This document shows positions 42,988 through 51,936 of a DNA stretch of 64,000 nt, piece after piece (the stretch's first letter is position 1; each line of letters starts with the position of its first letter). Location: assembly GCF_003308995.1 (NCBI RefSeq), contig NZ_QFFJ01000001.1, forward strand, positions 1,240,001 through 1,304,000. Direction: 5' to 3'. The position numbers and the translations under genes were made by a program. Source of the DNA: Chitinophaga flava. GTDB lineage: Bacteria; Bacteroidota; Bacteroidia; Chitinophagales; Chitinophagaceae. Under the pieces are notes generated by a model that saw only the letters and a program-made list of their open reading frames with translations, was not told the origin of the DNA and made no database searches.

Positions 42988-44229
42988 CTATACTTTTTTG
43001 AATACCACAATCCCGTTGTGTCCACCGAATCCGAAAGTATTGCTGATGGCTACTTTCACTTCTTTTTCCACGGCTTTCTGCAATACTATTTGCAGGCCTG
43101 CCGGTATTTTCGGGTCCAGTGTGGTGGTATTGATAGTAGGCGGGATGATGCTGTCGGTAATGCTTTTCACACAGGCGATTGCTTCGATGGCGCCGGCGGC
43201 CCCCAGCAGATGGCCTGTCATTGACTTGGTAGCGCTGATATGCAGTCTGTCGGGCTGTGTCCCGAACAGGCGGGTGATGGCCGCGATTTCGCTCAGATCA
43301 CCTACCGGTGTGGAGGTAGCGTGCGCATTGAGATAGTCTACCTCCTTATGGTTGAGGCCCGCATCTTCGAGGGCTCCTTTCATAGCCTGGTAGGCACCTA
43401 GTCCTTCCGGGTGGGTGGCGGTCATATGGTATGCATCGGCTGTCATGGCTGCTCCGGCTACTTCTGCATAAATATGGGCTCCTCTCGCTTTGGCATGTTC
43501 GTATTCTTCCAGAATAAGCGCAGCGGCCCCTTCTCCCATTACAAAACCATCCCGGTCTGTATCAAAAGGACGGGAAGCTACGGCTGGGTCGTTGTTTCTG
43601 GCAGACATGGCTTTCATCGCACAGAAACCGCCCACAGAGGCTGGCGTGATAGGTGCTTCCGAGCCACCGGTAACCATCACTTTAGCCTTACCCCAACGGA
43701 TGTAGTTAAGTGCGTCCATGATAGCCGTGTTGGAAGTGGCGCAGGCAGACACGGTGGTGTAATTGATGCCCATCAGTCCGTATTTAATGGAGATCATGCC
43801 CGACGCCATATTGCCGATGAGGCGGGGAACAAAATAAGGACTGAAGCGGGGATTATAGTCACCAGTAACATATTCGGTCACCTGTTCTTCGAAGGTTTGC
43901 ATGCCTCCTTGTCCGGAGCCCCAGATTACGCCAGTGTCAAAAGGATTCATGGTGCTGAAGTCCAGGCCGGCATCGCTGATGGCTTCTGCGGCGGCGGAGA
44001 GGGCGTATTGTGTGAAGGGATCTGTTTTACGGATCTCTGCTTTGTCAAGTGTTGCAGCAGGATCATAACCTTTCAGCTCACACGCAAATTTTGTCCGGAA
44101 GCGGGCCGCATCGAAACGGGTGATAGTGGCGGCACCGCTGGTGCCGGCCACCAGATTGTTCCAGAAGGCAGCTACGTTATTTCCAAGCGGGGTAATGGCT
44201 CCCATCCCCGTAATAACAACTCTTTTCAT
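42988..44229 (-). CDS. fabF: Beta-ketoacyl-ACP synthase II (FabF-type)
   Basis: A 413-residue cytoplasmic condensing enzyme. The catalytic triad is at C163 (VSACATSNTA), H303 (NAHATSTPVGD) and H340 (SMTGHLLGAAG), exactly the KAS II positions, and the C-terminal SNTFGFGGHNG is present. It extends acyl-ACP with malonyl-ACP. The gene is not next to acpP or other fab genes; instead it follows a TetR gene by 12 nt. That suggests an extra, regulated copy used for membrane adjustment or a special lipid rather than the housekeeping enzyme (inference). Confidence 0.92.
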   Translation of the reverse strand: MKRVVITGMGAITPLGNNVAAFWNNLVAGTSGAATITRFDAARFRTKFACELKGYDPAATLDKAEIRKTDPFTQYALSAAAEAISDAGLDFSTMNPFDTGVIWGSGQGGMQTFEEQVTEYVTGDYNPRFSPYFVPRLIGNMASGMISIKYGLMGINYTTVSACATSNTAIMDALNYIRWGKAKVMVTGGSEAPITPASVGGFCAMKAMSARNNDPAVASRPFDTDRDGFVMGEGAAALILEEYEHAKARGAHIYAEVAGAAMTADAYHMTATHPEGLGAYQAMKGALEDAGLNHKEVDYLNAHATSTPVGDLSEIAAITRLFGTQPDRLHISATKSMTGHLLGAAGAIEAIACVKSITDSIIPPTINTTTLDPKIPAGLQIVLQKAVEKEVKVAISNTFGFGGHNGIVVFKKV

Positions 44230-44241
44230 GATAGGTAGTTT

Positions 44242-44796
44242 TTAAGCACAAAGGTCTTCGAGCAGCTGGTGGCTGATCCGGTCGAATGTTTCCGGTCCCA
44301 TGACCCTTGATAGCAATAAAGAAGATTGAAGATTGGAAATCACCAGCAGCGCTCTGTCACGTGCTGTGCCTTTAAAATGAAAGCGTTTGTTTTTCCGGCC
44401 TTGTTCCAGGAGGTGGCTTACCCATTCTACGATAGCATCTGCCATAGCCTGTATTTTTGTTTGCATGGCTGGTGTCAGTGTTTCGTAGTCCGGTGCCAGA
44501 GAGCCCATCAGGCATACATTGCCGGCATGGCAATGACGACGGAATACATCGAATAAATTCGCCAGTTGTTTGTCTTCCGGCAGTTTGCTCCAGCCGGTGG
44601 TGTTTCTGGAAAAACGTTCCATCTCATCATCTACTACGGCGATGCCCAGGTCTGCTTTAGACGGGAAATGGTAGTGGATGGCAGCATTCTTCATTTCCAG
44701 CGGATCGGAGATATCCTTGTAGCTGAAGGCGTTGAAACCTTTTACGCGGATGAGTTTGTCCGCGAGGGATACTATCTTGTCTTTTGTCTCTGACAT
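44242..44796 (-). CDS. TetR/AcrR-family regulator
   Basis: A 184-residue repressor. The N-terminal helix-turn-helix is visible in SLADKLIRVKGFNAFSYKDI and NAAIHYHFPSKADLGIAVVD. The C-terminal ligand domain has FRRHCHAGNVCLMGSLAPDY. It is the first gene of a two-gene operon with fabF and is preceded by the 20-bp palindrome at 44825-44844. The likely role is to repress itself and fabF until a ligand, perhaps a fatty acyl compound, binds. Similar TetR proteins with LMGSLAPDY motifs are frequent in Proteobacteria and Bacteroidota. Confidence 0.9.
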   Translation of the reverse strand: MSETKDKIVSLADKLIRVKGFNAFSYKDISDPLEMKNAAIHYHFPSKADLGIAVVDDEMERFSRNTTGWSKLPEDKQLANLFDVFRRHCHAGNVCLMGSLAPDYETLTPAMQTKIQAMADAIVEWVSHLLEQGRKNKRFHFKGTARDRALLVISNLQSSLLLSRVMGPETFDRISHQLLEDLCA

Positions 44797-44824
44797 GTGG
44801 ATAGGTTAAAAATCAAGCGCAAGA

Positions 44825-44844
44825 TACTTACTAACTAGTAAGTA
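44825..44844. promoter_or_regulatory. TetR operator, 20-bp palindrome
   Basis: TACTTACTA (44825-44833), AC, TAGTAAGTA (44836-44844): a perfect 9-2-9 palindrome 28 nt before the TetR start. Position and symmetry fit a TetR dimer site controlling the tetR-fabF operon. Confidence 0.75.
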
Positions 44845-44903
44845 AACAAAAGATTATTTTATCTCCTTGAAAAAGGGTCAGTTAGACATTATTTCAAAAA
44901 AAA

Positions 44904-44934
44904 TTTGGTGAATTAAAATCAATGCTTACCTTTG
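44904..44934 (+). promoter_or_regulatory. Promoter of tRNA-Leu
   Basis: TTTG (44904-44907), 19 nt, TACCTTTG (44927-44934): a complete match to the Bacteroidota housekeeping promoter. It ends 25 nt before the tRNA gene. Confidence 0.85.
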
Positions 44935-44959
44935 CACTCCCCTGATCACAATATCAGTT

Positions 44960-45043
44960 GCCCAGATGGCGAAATTGGTAGACGCACTGTGTTCAGGTCG
45001 CAGCGCCTGCAAGGGTGTGCTGGTTCGAATCCAGTTCTGGGCA
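44960..45043 (+). tRNA. tRNA-Leu (CAG)
   Basis: An 84-nt class II tRNA. The acceptor stem GCCCAGA pairs with TCTGGGC, the D-stem is GCG/CGC, and the anticodon stem CTGTG/CGCAG encloses the loop TTCAGGT with anticodon CAG at 44994-44996. A long variable arm of 15 nt is typical of tRNA-Leu, and the T-arm is GCTGG-TTCGAAT-CCAGT. The 3' CCA is not encoded. It has its own promoter and terminator. Confidence 0.96.
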
Positions 45044-45047
45044 CTAG

Positions 45048-45082
45048 AAAGGTTGTAAGTTATTAACTTACAACCTTTTTTT
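45048..45082 (+). terminator. Rho-independent terminator of tRNA-Leu
   Basis: AAAGGTTGTAAGTT (45048-45061) pairs perfectly with 45065-45078 around a 3-nt loop and is followed by TTTT. It starts 5 nt after the tRNA. Confidence 0.88.
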
Positions 45083-45515
45083 ATTTATGTCAATGTACGC
45101 TTTTATCCACTTTTGCCCACTATTAACGACGCATAATTGACACACGAAAAATTATTTCCTCTTTCCTAAACTGTCAGCCAGTCTTACGTTTGAGCAGCAC
45201 GACACAACGACTGTTGTAATTCTTTCTTTCACTTTGGCCCACTTTCTCACCATTTTGCAAATGACTTCAAATGCGATGGACAAACTAATTCATGACTTAG
45301 TTAGGTCAGGGATGATTGCAGCGTTTCTGGGAAGTCGAGTAAGGACCAAAAAATTTCTTTCCTTTGGGATAAGCATGGATACTGTAACCCTGCAGGTATT
45401 CCGTCTCTTCAAATGATCTTATAAGTTTTTGTAGGACGATTTACAAGCTGCTGCGATTGTTGGCTCGTACAATAGTAAACAGTTAAACGAATCACATTAA
45501 TTAATTTATTCTTTT
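45083..45515. other. AT-rich region without recognisable gene
   Basis: A 60-codon frame at 45234 has no recognisable pattern. TGTCAAT (45089) recurs inverted near 45136, and GCCCAC-type motifs occur twice, but no integrase fragment or duplicated tRNA end was found. Nothing else is seen. Confidence 0.4.
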
Positions 45516-46694
45516 CTATTCTGTATTACAATCTTGCTGTATCGCATTAAAATTCTCAATTATCGCCTCCCAATCGGTTTTAGCGGTGTTCCATTTATAA
45601 GAACGCCAAAAAGGCAAAAACAACTTTCCCCAACTATTATTTTCATTTCTTTCTTTTTCTTCCAATTCCTGCAGTTTTCCTAATTCCTGACCGGATTCAT
45701 CATACATATGCCACCATCCTGTCCCATCCCCATTGGAAGCATAGTCTATCAATGTAGCGCCATTGGCATAAAAGTAGGTTACGCTAACCGGCGCTTTATG
45801 GATGTCTGCTCTCTGGATGCTTTCAAATACTAATACGCCGTTATAATACCTTCTTACATGTAATTCGTTCACTTCTTCCCAACGTACAGCATACAACTCC
45901 CTGCCTTCCTTGTTGAAATAAGTTTTCGTACAGTCTTGTGAAAGATTACTATACAGCGTGGTACCAGAAACTACGGGTGGATCAATATTCTTATGATAAA
46001 AACTTTGGGTTGATTTCCCATTGGGCAGATACAGTTTAGAACACCAGCGGGCGTTGTTTTCATATATATGCTCTTCCTGCAGATCGTAGGTTTCCCGGCT
46101 ATAAATCCGCTCTACCGTGAGATGACCATGCAGGTTCCATTCAACATAATTACCTATATACTTTCCTGTTTGGGCATCCACTTCTCCCATTACCCAACCA
46201 GGTTTCCCATTGTTTGAAGAAGTCTGGCTTACATAGTGCGCCCGTGCCGGAACAGCTGCCGGCCGCCGGGGCGCACGGTCGCCAGTCATACTAACCGGTC
46301 TGTTTTGCTTATCAAAATAACGTTGTGCATTATAGATACCCCCCTCTATATAATCAAACTCTGTCACCCATACAATGGAATTGTTGTCGCCACTACCTGC
46401 GGGGAAATATTCACTGGTTGGATATTCACTCTTTATCCAGCGAAAGGTACCCAACCATATCTGCCCGCCATACCAATTACCTTCCTGCGCCAATGTACCA
46501 TCGGGGTGAAAACGTTTTACCATAAATGGAGGATTACCATCACCATAATCAATAGTAGCACACAGGTGTCCTTTTACATGCCAGCAATTCCATATACCGA
46601 TTGTTTTCTCTGCAGCATTTTTTTCGCCCGATTCCCATTGGTTATTTTTTTCATTCCAGATAGCTACTACGGGAATATTTTTATCCTTTTGCAT
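45516..46694 (-). CDS. Uncharacterised Trp/Tyr-rich repeat-like protein
   Basis: A 392-residue protein without signal peptide. It consists of many short beta-hairpin-like segments with Trp, Tyr and Gly, such as IGIWNCWHVKGHLCATIDYG, FHPDGTLAQEGNWYGGQIW, and later FNKEGRELYAVRWEEVNELH. This resembles MORN/YwqK-type repeat proteins, some of which are antitoxin-like, but no clear family match can be claimed. It stands alone in AT-rich DNA between tRNA-Leu and a VOC gene. Acquired DNA at the tRNA end is possible but unproven. Confidence 0.7.
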   Translation of the reverse strand: MQKDKNIPVVAIWNEKNNQWESGEKNAAEKTIGIWNCWHVKGHLCATIDYGDGNPPFMVKRFHPDGTLAQEGNWYGGQIWLGTFRWIKSEYPTSEYFPAGSGDNNSIVWVTEFDYIEGGIYNAQRYFDKQNRPVSMTGDRAPRRPAAVPARAHYVSQTSSNNGKPGWVMGEVDAQTGKYIGNYVEWNLHGHLTVERIYSRETYDLQEEHIYENNARWCSKLYLPNGKSTQSFYHKNIDPPVVSGTTLYSNLSQDCTKTYFNKEGRELYAVRWEEVNELHVRRYYNGVLVFESIQRADIHKAPVSVTYFYANGATLIDYASNGDGTGWWHMYDESGQELGKLQELEEKERNENNSWGKLFLPFWRSYKWNTAKTDWEAIIENFNAIQQDCNTE

Positions 46695-46959
46695 TTAAGT
46701 ACAATGAATTATTCGTTTTCTATAATTTACCAGCAAGCCTTTAAAAACACAGCACTAAGCTTCACGAGTATGTTACTTTATTCGGCCTTACAAAATATCA
46801 AAACTTATTGCTTTAATGTGTTGTATGCCACAATTATTATTATCACCAATCCCACATCTGATTTCCAGCAATTAGAAAAGATAGTATTTGCCGATTTTGT
46901 CGTTCTCTTCGACCCAACTAATAGGTTAAATTTAATATCTTCACAGAAACCACTTTTTT

Positions 46960-47325
46960 ATGTCAAACACTCTATCAGAGAGTAAATACAAACACGAGCA
47001 GGTACAATATATCGAGTTTCTTTCCGAAGACCTCGATCGTGCCAGGAAATTTTATTCCAGCAGTTTTGGCTGGGAATTCACGAACTACGGTCCCGACTAT
47101 ATGGCATTTGGAGGAGATCACGTGGATGGTGGATTCATGCCGGGGAAACCAGTGAATGGCACTATGCTTGTCGTGCTTTATTCCAAAGACCTTGATGCAA
47201 CCAAAGACAAGGTCATTGCAGCAGGAGGCACCATTGTGAAAGATGTCTTCAAATTCCCTGGTGGCAGACGTTTTCACTTTGCAGACCCCGACGGTTATGA
47301 ACTGGCGGTTTGGACTGTAGAATAA
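46960..47325 (+). CDS. VOC-family (glyoxalase-like) protein
   Basis: A 121-residue single-domain protein of the vicinal oxygen chelate fold: QYIEFLSEDLDRARKFYSSS, FGWEFTNYGPDYMAFGG, then LDATKDKVIAAGGTIVKDVF and HFADPDGYELAVW. The His and Glu of the metal site in the second half are seen in HFADPDGYE. These enzymes handle dioxygenase, lyase or antibiotic-binding reactions; the substrate is unknown. A perfect 20-bp hairpin at 47361 follows. Confidence 0.88.
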   Translation: MSNTLSESKYKHEQVQYIEFLSEDLDRARKFYSSSFGWEFTNYGPDYMAFGGDHVDGGFMPGKPVNGTMLVVLYSKDLDATKDKVIAAGGTIVKDVFKFPGGRRFHFADPDGYELAVWTVE

Positions 47326-47360
47326 TAGAAAAGGCTGCAAGTCTTTGGCTTGCATTGTAA

Positions 47361-47409
47361 ACGGGCAGGGATATTGTTCCGGCCCTGTCGGAACAATATC
47401 CCTGCCCGT
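47361..47409. terminator. Perfect 20-bp hairpin between convergent genes
   Basis: The arm at 47361-47380 (ACGGGCAGGG then ATATTGTTCC) is matched exactly by 47390-47409 around a 9-nt loop. No T-run follows in either direction. It lies between the convergent VOC and beta-helix genes and could act as a transcription stop or mRNA end block. Confidence 0.6.
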
Positions 47410-47461
47410 AAAATTATGGATGGCGACTCCTCCACCTTAAATTAATTACATTTCCACCCGA

Positions 47462-49075
47462 CTATTTCACATAAGTACTACCCTTATCCTGCCCAAATGT
47501 TCCAGGGCGGTTATCTATTGAGGGCTTATCAGGTACGGGTGGTGCAGGGGCTGTCCAGTTTTTCCATGATACACGGGAGCCATCAGGTGTAGTTACTTCA
47601 AATCCGGCAAATTGCCAGTCGCCGTAATAGTGATTATTACGGAAGATATTATCCTGCTGAAAGGTGATCCGCCAGGGAATCTGGTAACCACTGAATTCAG
47701 GAAATGTGCCGTACTCAGAAAATATTCCATTGATACCGCAGTAATTTCCTCCTGTACATCCCAGCAGCGCTTTATCTATTCTGAATTCATTATTCTCTAC
47801 CACCACATTTTCTGTTGACCAGCGACAAACAAACTTATCTACAACGCTACCAGGAATAACATCCGGCAAACCGGATTTGCAGGGAGAATCATCATACAGG
47901 TTTCTAATCTTTATTGTGCCCGCCTTATGAGTGTTAGCGCTGGAGCCACTATACCTGTTTGCATTTTCCCACAACACTACACCACCCCAGTTGTTCTCAA
48001 AATTATTGTTGCTGATTAGCATGGGGGAAGTTTTCAGATTAAATCCACGCGGACTGCCGGCTTCGGAAATATATATTGCAGGAACAGGGAAATAATCGCC
48101 TTTTCTCGCACTCTCTTTACCAGCAACGATTGCATTCTTCTTAAAATTATTGAAACGTACCCTGGCATCATAACCGGCTTCTATCATTAATCCATTTCCA
48201 TCATTATCATTGATATAATTATTTTCAATCACGAAACCCCGATTATTATTATCCAGCCATAAGCCTACCCCTTTATTATTATGCACCCAATTATTAGTCA
48301 CTGTGGTATTCTTGTTGATCCAGAACTTTACGCCACCAGTACAACCACATCCATCGATTTTGCTCTCCCAATCATCGGTATTGTTACCCGCAATTTCATT
48401 ATGGTCCAATACAAAATTTACCACCTCGTTGGTTTCAGTTCCGCAACAGGAGTTAATACCATATTGACCATTATCTTTTATACAATTATAACGGTAAATA
48501 TTATTGGGCCCTACCATCAGGCCTGCGCCTTTGTTATTAGCGATGGTATTATACTCAATGGTCCATTTATCGCCGGCATCATGGTTTACAACACCTTCGT
48601 CGCGCGGCGCCATGAAGTTGCGGATAGTAAGATAACGGATCGTTACATTGACAGCCCGTTGTGTAAACGCATATTGATTGACATGCTGACCATCCAGGAT
48701 GGCGCCAGGAGCGCCAATAAACGTGGTATTGTCAGCCGGTATAATCTGGCTTAATGCATCACCGCCTATTGTATGCACACCAGACTCCAGATAAAAAGTA
48801 GCTCCTTCGCGTTTAAAGTCAAAACCGCTGTTATTACCTGCCGGCACAGAAATAGCACCCGCCGGCGCAACAGCAGGCCCTGTCAGTAATTGTGTATTAC
48901 CACAGATTTCAGCAGGCGGCGACAATGGCCAGGCACCGGCCTCCGCATCACCCGGACCTCCGGAATCCTTTTGGGAGCCAGGAGCATCAGACTTATGACA
49001 TCCCGTGATATAGAGGATGCACAACAGAAGTAAAGATCCACAGATCTTTTTTAATGGTAAATAAGGTTTTCTCAT
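47462..49075 (-). CDS. Right-handed parallel beta-helix lipoprotein
   Basis: A 537-residue lipoprotein (start MRKPYLPLKK, lipobox ITGC at Cys26). An upstream ATG at 49108 adds 11 residues without improving the signal. The body is a parallel beta-helix, visible as repeated Asn-rich turns: NKGAGLMVGPNNIYRYNCIK, NKGVGLWLDNNNRGFVIENN and DGNGLMIEAGYDARVRFNNF. Such folds are used by polysaccharide lyases, pectinases and NosD-like proteins. No family catalytic signature can be assigned, so carbohydrate binding or cleavage is an inference. A hairpin at 49110 precedes the start. Confidence 0.85.
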   Translation of the reverse strand: MRKPYLPLKKICGSLLLLCILYITGCHKSDAPGSQKDSGGPGDAEAGAWPLSPPAEICGNTQLLTGPAVAPAGAISVPAGNNSGFDFKREGATFYLESGVHTIGGDALSQIIPADNTTFIGAPGAILDGQHVNQYAFTQRAVNVTIRYLTIRNFMAPRDEGVVNHDAGDKWTIEYNTIANNKGAGLMVGPNNIYRYNCIKDNGQYGINSCCGTETNEVVNFVLDHNEIAGNNTDDWESKIDGCGCTGGVKFWINKNTTVTNNWVHNNKGVGLWLDNNNRGFVIENNYINDNDGNGLMIEAGYDARVRFNNFKKNAIVAGKESARKGDYFPVPAIYISEAGSPRGFNLKTSPMLISNNNFENNWGGVVLWENANRYSGSSANTHKAGTIKIRNLYDDSPCKSGLPDVIPGSVVDKFVCRWSTENVVVENNEFRIDKALLGCTGGNYCGINGIFSEYGTFPEFSGYQIPWRITFQQDNIFRNNHYYGDWQFAGFEVTTPDGSRVSWKNWTAPAPPVPDKPSIDNRPGTFGQDKGSTYVK

Positions 49076-49109
49076 AGGAGTTGAATTTGATAAACAAAAG
49101 GTTTCCATC

Positions 49110-49135
49110 CCACTTATTGCATCAGCAATAAGTGG
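49110..49135. promoter_or_regulatory. 11-bp inverted repeat upstream of beta-helix gene
   Basis: CCACTTATTGC (49110-49120), ATCA, GCAATAAGTGG (49125-49135): a perfect repeat 35 nt before the start. It could be an operator or an mRNA leader hairpin. Confidence 0.45.
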
Positions 49136-49793
49136 CTTACTATATAAAATAATTAGTCAGCTTTGTACAAGGCACTGCGACAACAGTCGACACTGTTCGT
49201 CTCAACTACAAGGCATTTAAAACGCTTATTGCATTTGCAAAGACATTAAATTGTTTGCTGGTGATTCAAATAAGGCATTCATAAATGATATGGATTTGGC
49301 CAGGTTAAATACTTTAGTGTTCAACAAGTGATTGACAATGCACCATGGGCCTGAATTTTCCTTTCTTCTCACGTGAAATATTTCCCTGATGGATAGGTAT
49401 CTTTCCTTTCAGTACAGCAGGGCTTATTGGTAGTTTTCTGTAGTCACGGTTCTTCAGACTGGTTCCGTTATTATTACCGGGGAGTAAGGTACAAATAAAA
49501 TGAAAGACTTAAGCAGGAAGATCTTTTTTTAAGGAGATATTAATTACATATTCAGGGCTCTGCTATCATAGCGAAATCGGTTGAAGATTTTATGATAAAG
49601 AAATCAATACAACTAAAATCCAAAGCCTGATTCCTGTACTTCTCTATATTGAGAAGCAACCTGAATCTGTACTTATCAAGTGCATTATAAATCAACATTT
49701 AAAATACAACCCATAGACCAAATAAATATCTTTATGCTGACCATTTTACAATACCATTTTTAGTTAATCGTTTAATCCAATATTTAAAACCCA
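49136..49793. other. Long AT-rich intergenic region
   Basis: About 650 nt between divergent genes. No coding frame, RNA gene or clear promoter was recognised. Confidence 0.5.
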
Positions 49794-50912
49794 ATGAAAA
49801 GTCAAATTGATCAGGTAATAGAAAAAGCGATCGAAAAAAAAACAATAGTAGGTACGGAAGTGATAGTGGCAAAAGAAGGCAGATTGGTCTACCACCGGGC
49901 CGAGGGGTTGGCAGACAGGGAGAAAAATCTACCCATGAAAGAAAACAGCATCTTCCGCTTGGCTTCTATTACAAAGCCGATAGTATCCACGGTTGTCATG
50001 AAGTTTGTAGAAGACGGTAAAATCACACTGCAGGATGTTGTTTCCACTTACCTCCCTGATTTTAAACCCAAAACAAAAACCGGTAGTACCCCCGAAATCA
50101 CCATCCACCAACTGCTGACTCATACCGCTGGTCTTAGTTATAGTAGTCTGGAACCAATAGGCGGTATTTATGACCAACTAAAAATCTCAGATGGTATTGA
50201 TCAGCCAGGCTTGTCAATAGAAGAAAACCTCAGCCGTCTTGTAAAAGCACCTTTAGGATTTGAACCAGGAACCAACTGGGCATATTCATTAGCCATTGAT
50301 ATCCTTGGAAACATTCTGGAAATCGTGTCCGGAAAATCTTTACCGGAGCTGGTATCAGCATTTATTACCACGCCATTACAGATGCATGATACTTCATTCA
50401 GGGTGATGGACATAGAGCGGCTGGTTACTCCTTATGCGGATGGCACACCTGAACCGGTAAAAATGTTCGATGGTATTGAAGTACCATTCCAGGGGGGAGT
50501 CACCCGGTTTGCCCCAAGCCGGGTTTTCAATGAAAAATCCTACCCCTCTGGTGGCTCGGGCCTTACCGGAACAGCATCCGACTTATTGAAATTCTTTGAA
50601 GCGATTCGTAAAGGCGGAGCCCCTCTCCTCCATGAGGATACTGTGAAAACAATGATGACAGACAAGACAGGTACCAGGGACGATATCCAGGGGCCTGGAT
50701 GGGGATTTGGTTATGGATGGGCAATTCTTCAGGATAGAACAGCATCTCAGACGCCACAGGCAAACGGAACAATCCAGTGGGGAGGTGCTTATGGTAATCA
50801 CTGGTTCATTGATCCGGTTAATGAGCTGACCGTAATTTCTTTAACCAATACGAGCTTTGAAGGGATGGCTGGTGCATTCCCTGCCAATATTACCAGAGCC
50901 GCGTATGAGTAG
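49794..50912 (+). CDS. Serine beta-lactamase-like hydrolase
   Basis: A 372-residue class C beta-lactamase/esterase-family protein. The nucleophile motif is S58-I-T-K61 in LASITKPIVS. Tyr164 lies in NWAYSLAID, where the family has YxN, so the Asn is Leu here. A late GNHWFIDP segment corresponds to the KTG/HxG region. No signal peptide is seen, so it is probably cytoplasmic. Such enzymes are mostly esterases or peptidases rather than antibiotic-degrading lactamases. It is a single gene followed by a large hairpin shared with the convergent DUF4397 gene. Confidence 0.9.
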   Translation: MKSQIDQVIEKAIEKKTIVGTEVIVAKEGRLVYHRAEGLADREKNLPMKENSIFRLASITKPIVSTVVMKFVEDGKITLQDVVSTYLPDFKPKTKTGSTPEITIHQLLTHTAGLSYSSLEPIGGIYDQLKISDGIDQPGLSIEENLSRLVKAPLGFEPGTNWAYSLAIDILGNILEIVSGKSLPELVSAFITTPLQMHDTSFRVMDIERLVTPYADGTPEPVKMFDGIEVPFQGGVTRFAPSRVFNEKSYPSGGSGLTGTASDLLKFFEAIRKGGAPLLHEDTVKTMMTDKTGTRDDIQGPGWGFGYGWAILQDRTASQTPQANGTIQWGGAYGNHWFIDPVNELTVISLTNTSFEGMAGAFPANITRAAYE

Positions 50913-50945
50913 ATGATAGTAATACTCTTGTTAAAATATTAAGAA

Positions 50946-51013
50946 AACAACAGGGAACCTTAAAAGAGGCCATCCCAATAATGGGACAGCCCCGGACATG
51001 GTTCTCTGTTGTT
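50946..51013. terminator. Large composite hairpin, bidirectional terminator
   Basis: AACAACAGGGAACC (50946-50959) pairs with 51000-51013 (one G-T pair). Inside it a smaller hairpin forms from TCCCA (50973-50977) and TGGGA (50982-50986). It separates convergent genes, and its right arm touches the stop codon of the DUF4397 gene. Confidence 0.65.
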
Positions 51014-51765
51014 TATCTGTGCTGCCATAACTGGAGCCCCACCCCTAAGGCCCCTGTGGCTTTGGTCAATCCGCTGAGATACAGCGTTACTACTTTTCCT
51101 TCCACCAGTTTTACAGACGGGATATCGAGAACGGTTGTACTAGTTGTGCCGGTTTTCGTTTTCACTTTCATCCTGTAATCGCCGGAAGCGATTGACTTAA
51201 AAGGAGACAGTGCTGCCACATCCGGTTTATCACTGATATAGGCCACATTATTGATCAGGCGGATACTATCGCTGCCTTTGAAAATATCAATATCAACAGC
51301 TGAGGTATTGGGCGACAGATGCAGGAAGCGTATGCTGGTCTTTCCTTTGCCAGGATTAGCGAGATTATCATTCAGCAATACGGCCCTGATTTTATTATTC
51401 AGCAATGTATCGTATAGAAACAAGGAATAGGTTCCTTTATCGTTGAGACGGTATTTTGTGTCCACTATCACTTTGTTACCATCCTGCATAAATTTCAGGA
51501 TGCTTTCATTCTGAAAGGGCAGGTTCATGTAGGCTTTAGATTGATTCAGGAACTGTAATTTTTCCTGTTGTTTTTTCCCATCTATTTCCACAATCAGGTC
51601 GCCCACTTTAGGGGCTGTGTGTACCAGCTGTATACCAGCGTTTTTCGCAACAGGCGGAGTTACGGGGTCGTTATTCTTTTTGCAGGACATAAAAGCCACC
51701 GTTACCAACAGTGCACAGGAGATACCTGTCAGAGATGCCCCTGATTGAGTTTTTACTTGTTTCAT
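51013..51765 (-). CDS. DUF4397 domain lipoprotein
   Basis: A 250-residue lipoprotein (VAFMSCKKN, Cys28) with DUF4397 features: IQLVHTAPKVGDLIVEIDGK, then TSIRFLHLSPNTSAVDIDIF and a C-terminal VVTLYLSGLTKATGALGVGL. This beta-sandwich domain is common in surface lipoproteins with adhesive or binding roles. It is the last gene behind the third TonB receptor (171-nt gap), in the place where a SusD would be expected. A substrate-binding partner role is inferred. Confidence 0.87.
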   Translation of the reverse strand: MKQVKTQSGASLTGISCALLVTVAFMSCKKNNDPVTPPVAKNAGIQLVHTAPKVGDLIVEIDGKKQQEKLQFLNQSKAYMNLPFQNESILKFMQDGNKVIVDTKYRLNDKGTYSLFLYDTLLNNKIRAVLLNDNLANPGKGKTSIRFLHLSPNTSAVDIDIFKGSDSIRLINNVAYISDKPDVAALSPFKSIASGDYRMKVKTKTGTTSTTVLDIPSVKLVEGKVVTLYLSGLTKATGALGVGLQLWQHR

Positions 51766-51936
51766 ATACTTTTTGATTTATTAGAATTTTTCCGGATCAG
51801 CGCATTGTGTAATGCTGGTTTTCTGCTGCAGATAATATGTCATACAATACGATCATGATTCTCTACTGTTAAAACAGCAGATCAGTATAACTTCCTACGC
51901 GGGGATTTATTTTTTTTAAAAAAGATAGGGTAACGT

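Noticed and set aside
43411..44238. 275-codon plus-strand frame antisense to fabF
   Set aside because: The fabF triad is intact on the minus strand; the antisense protein is Gly/His-rich without domain features.
45083..45515. Integrase remnant or attachment site next to tRNA-Leu
   Set aside because: No integrase-like translation in any frame and no repeat of the tRNA 3' end was found.
49794..50912. Antibiotic-resistance class C beta-lactamase
   Set aside because: The YxN motif is altered and there is no signal peptide; an esterase or peptidase is likelier.
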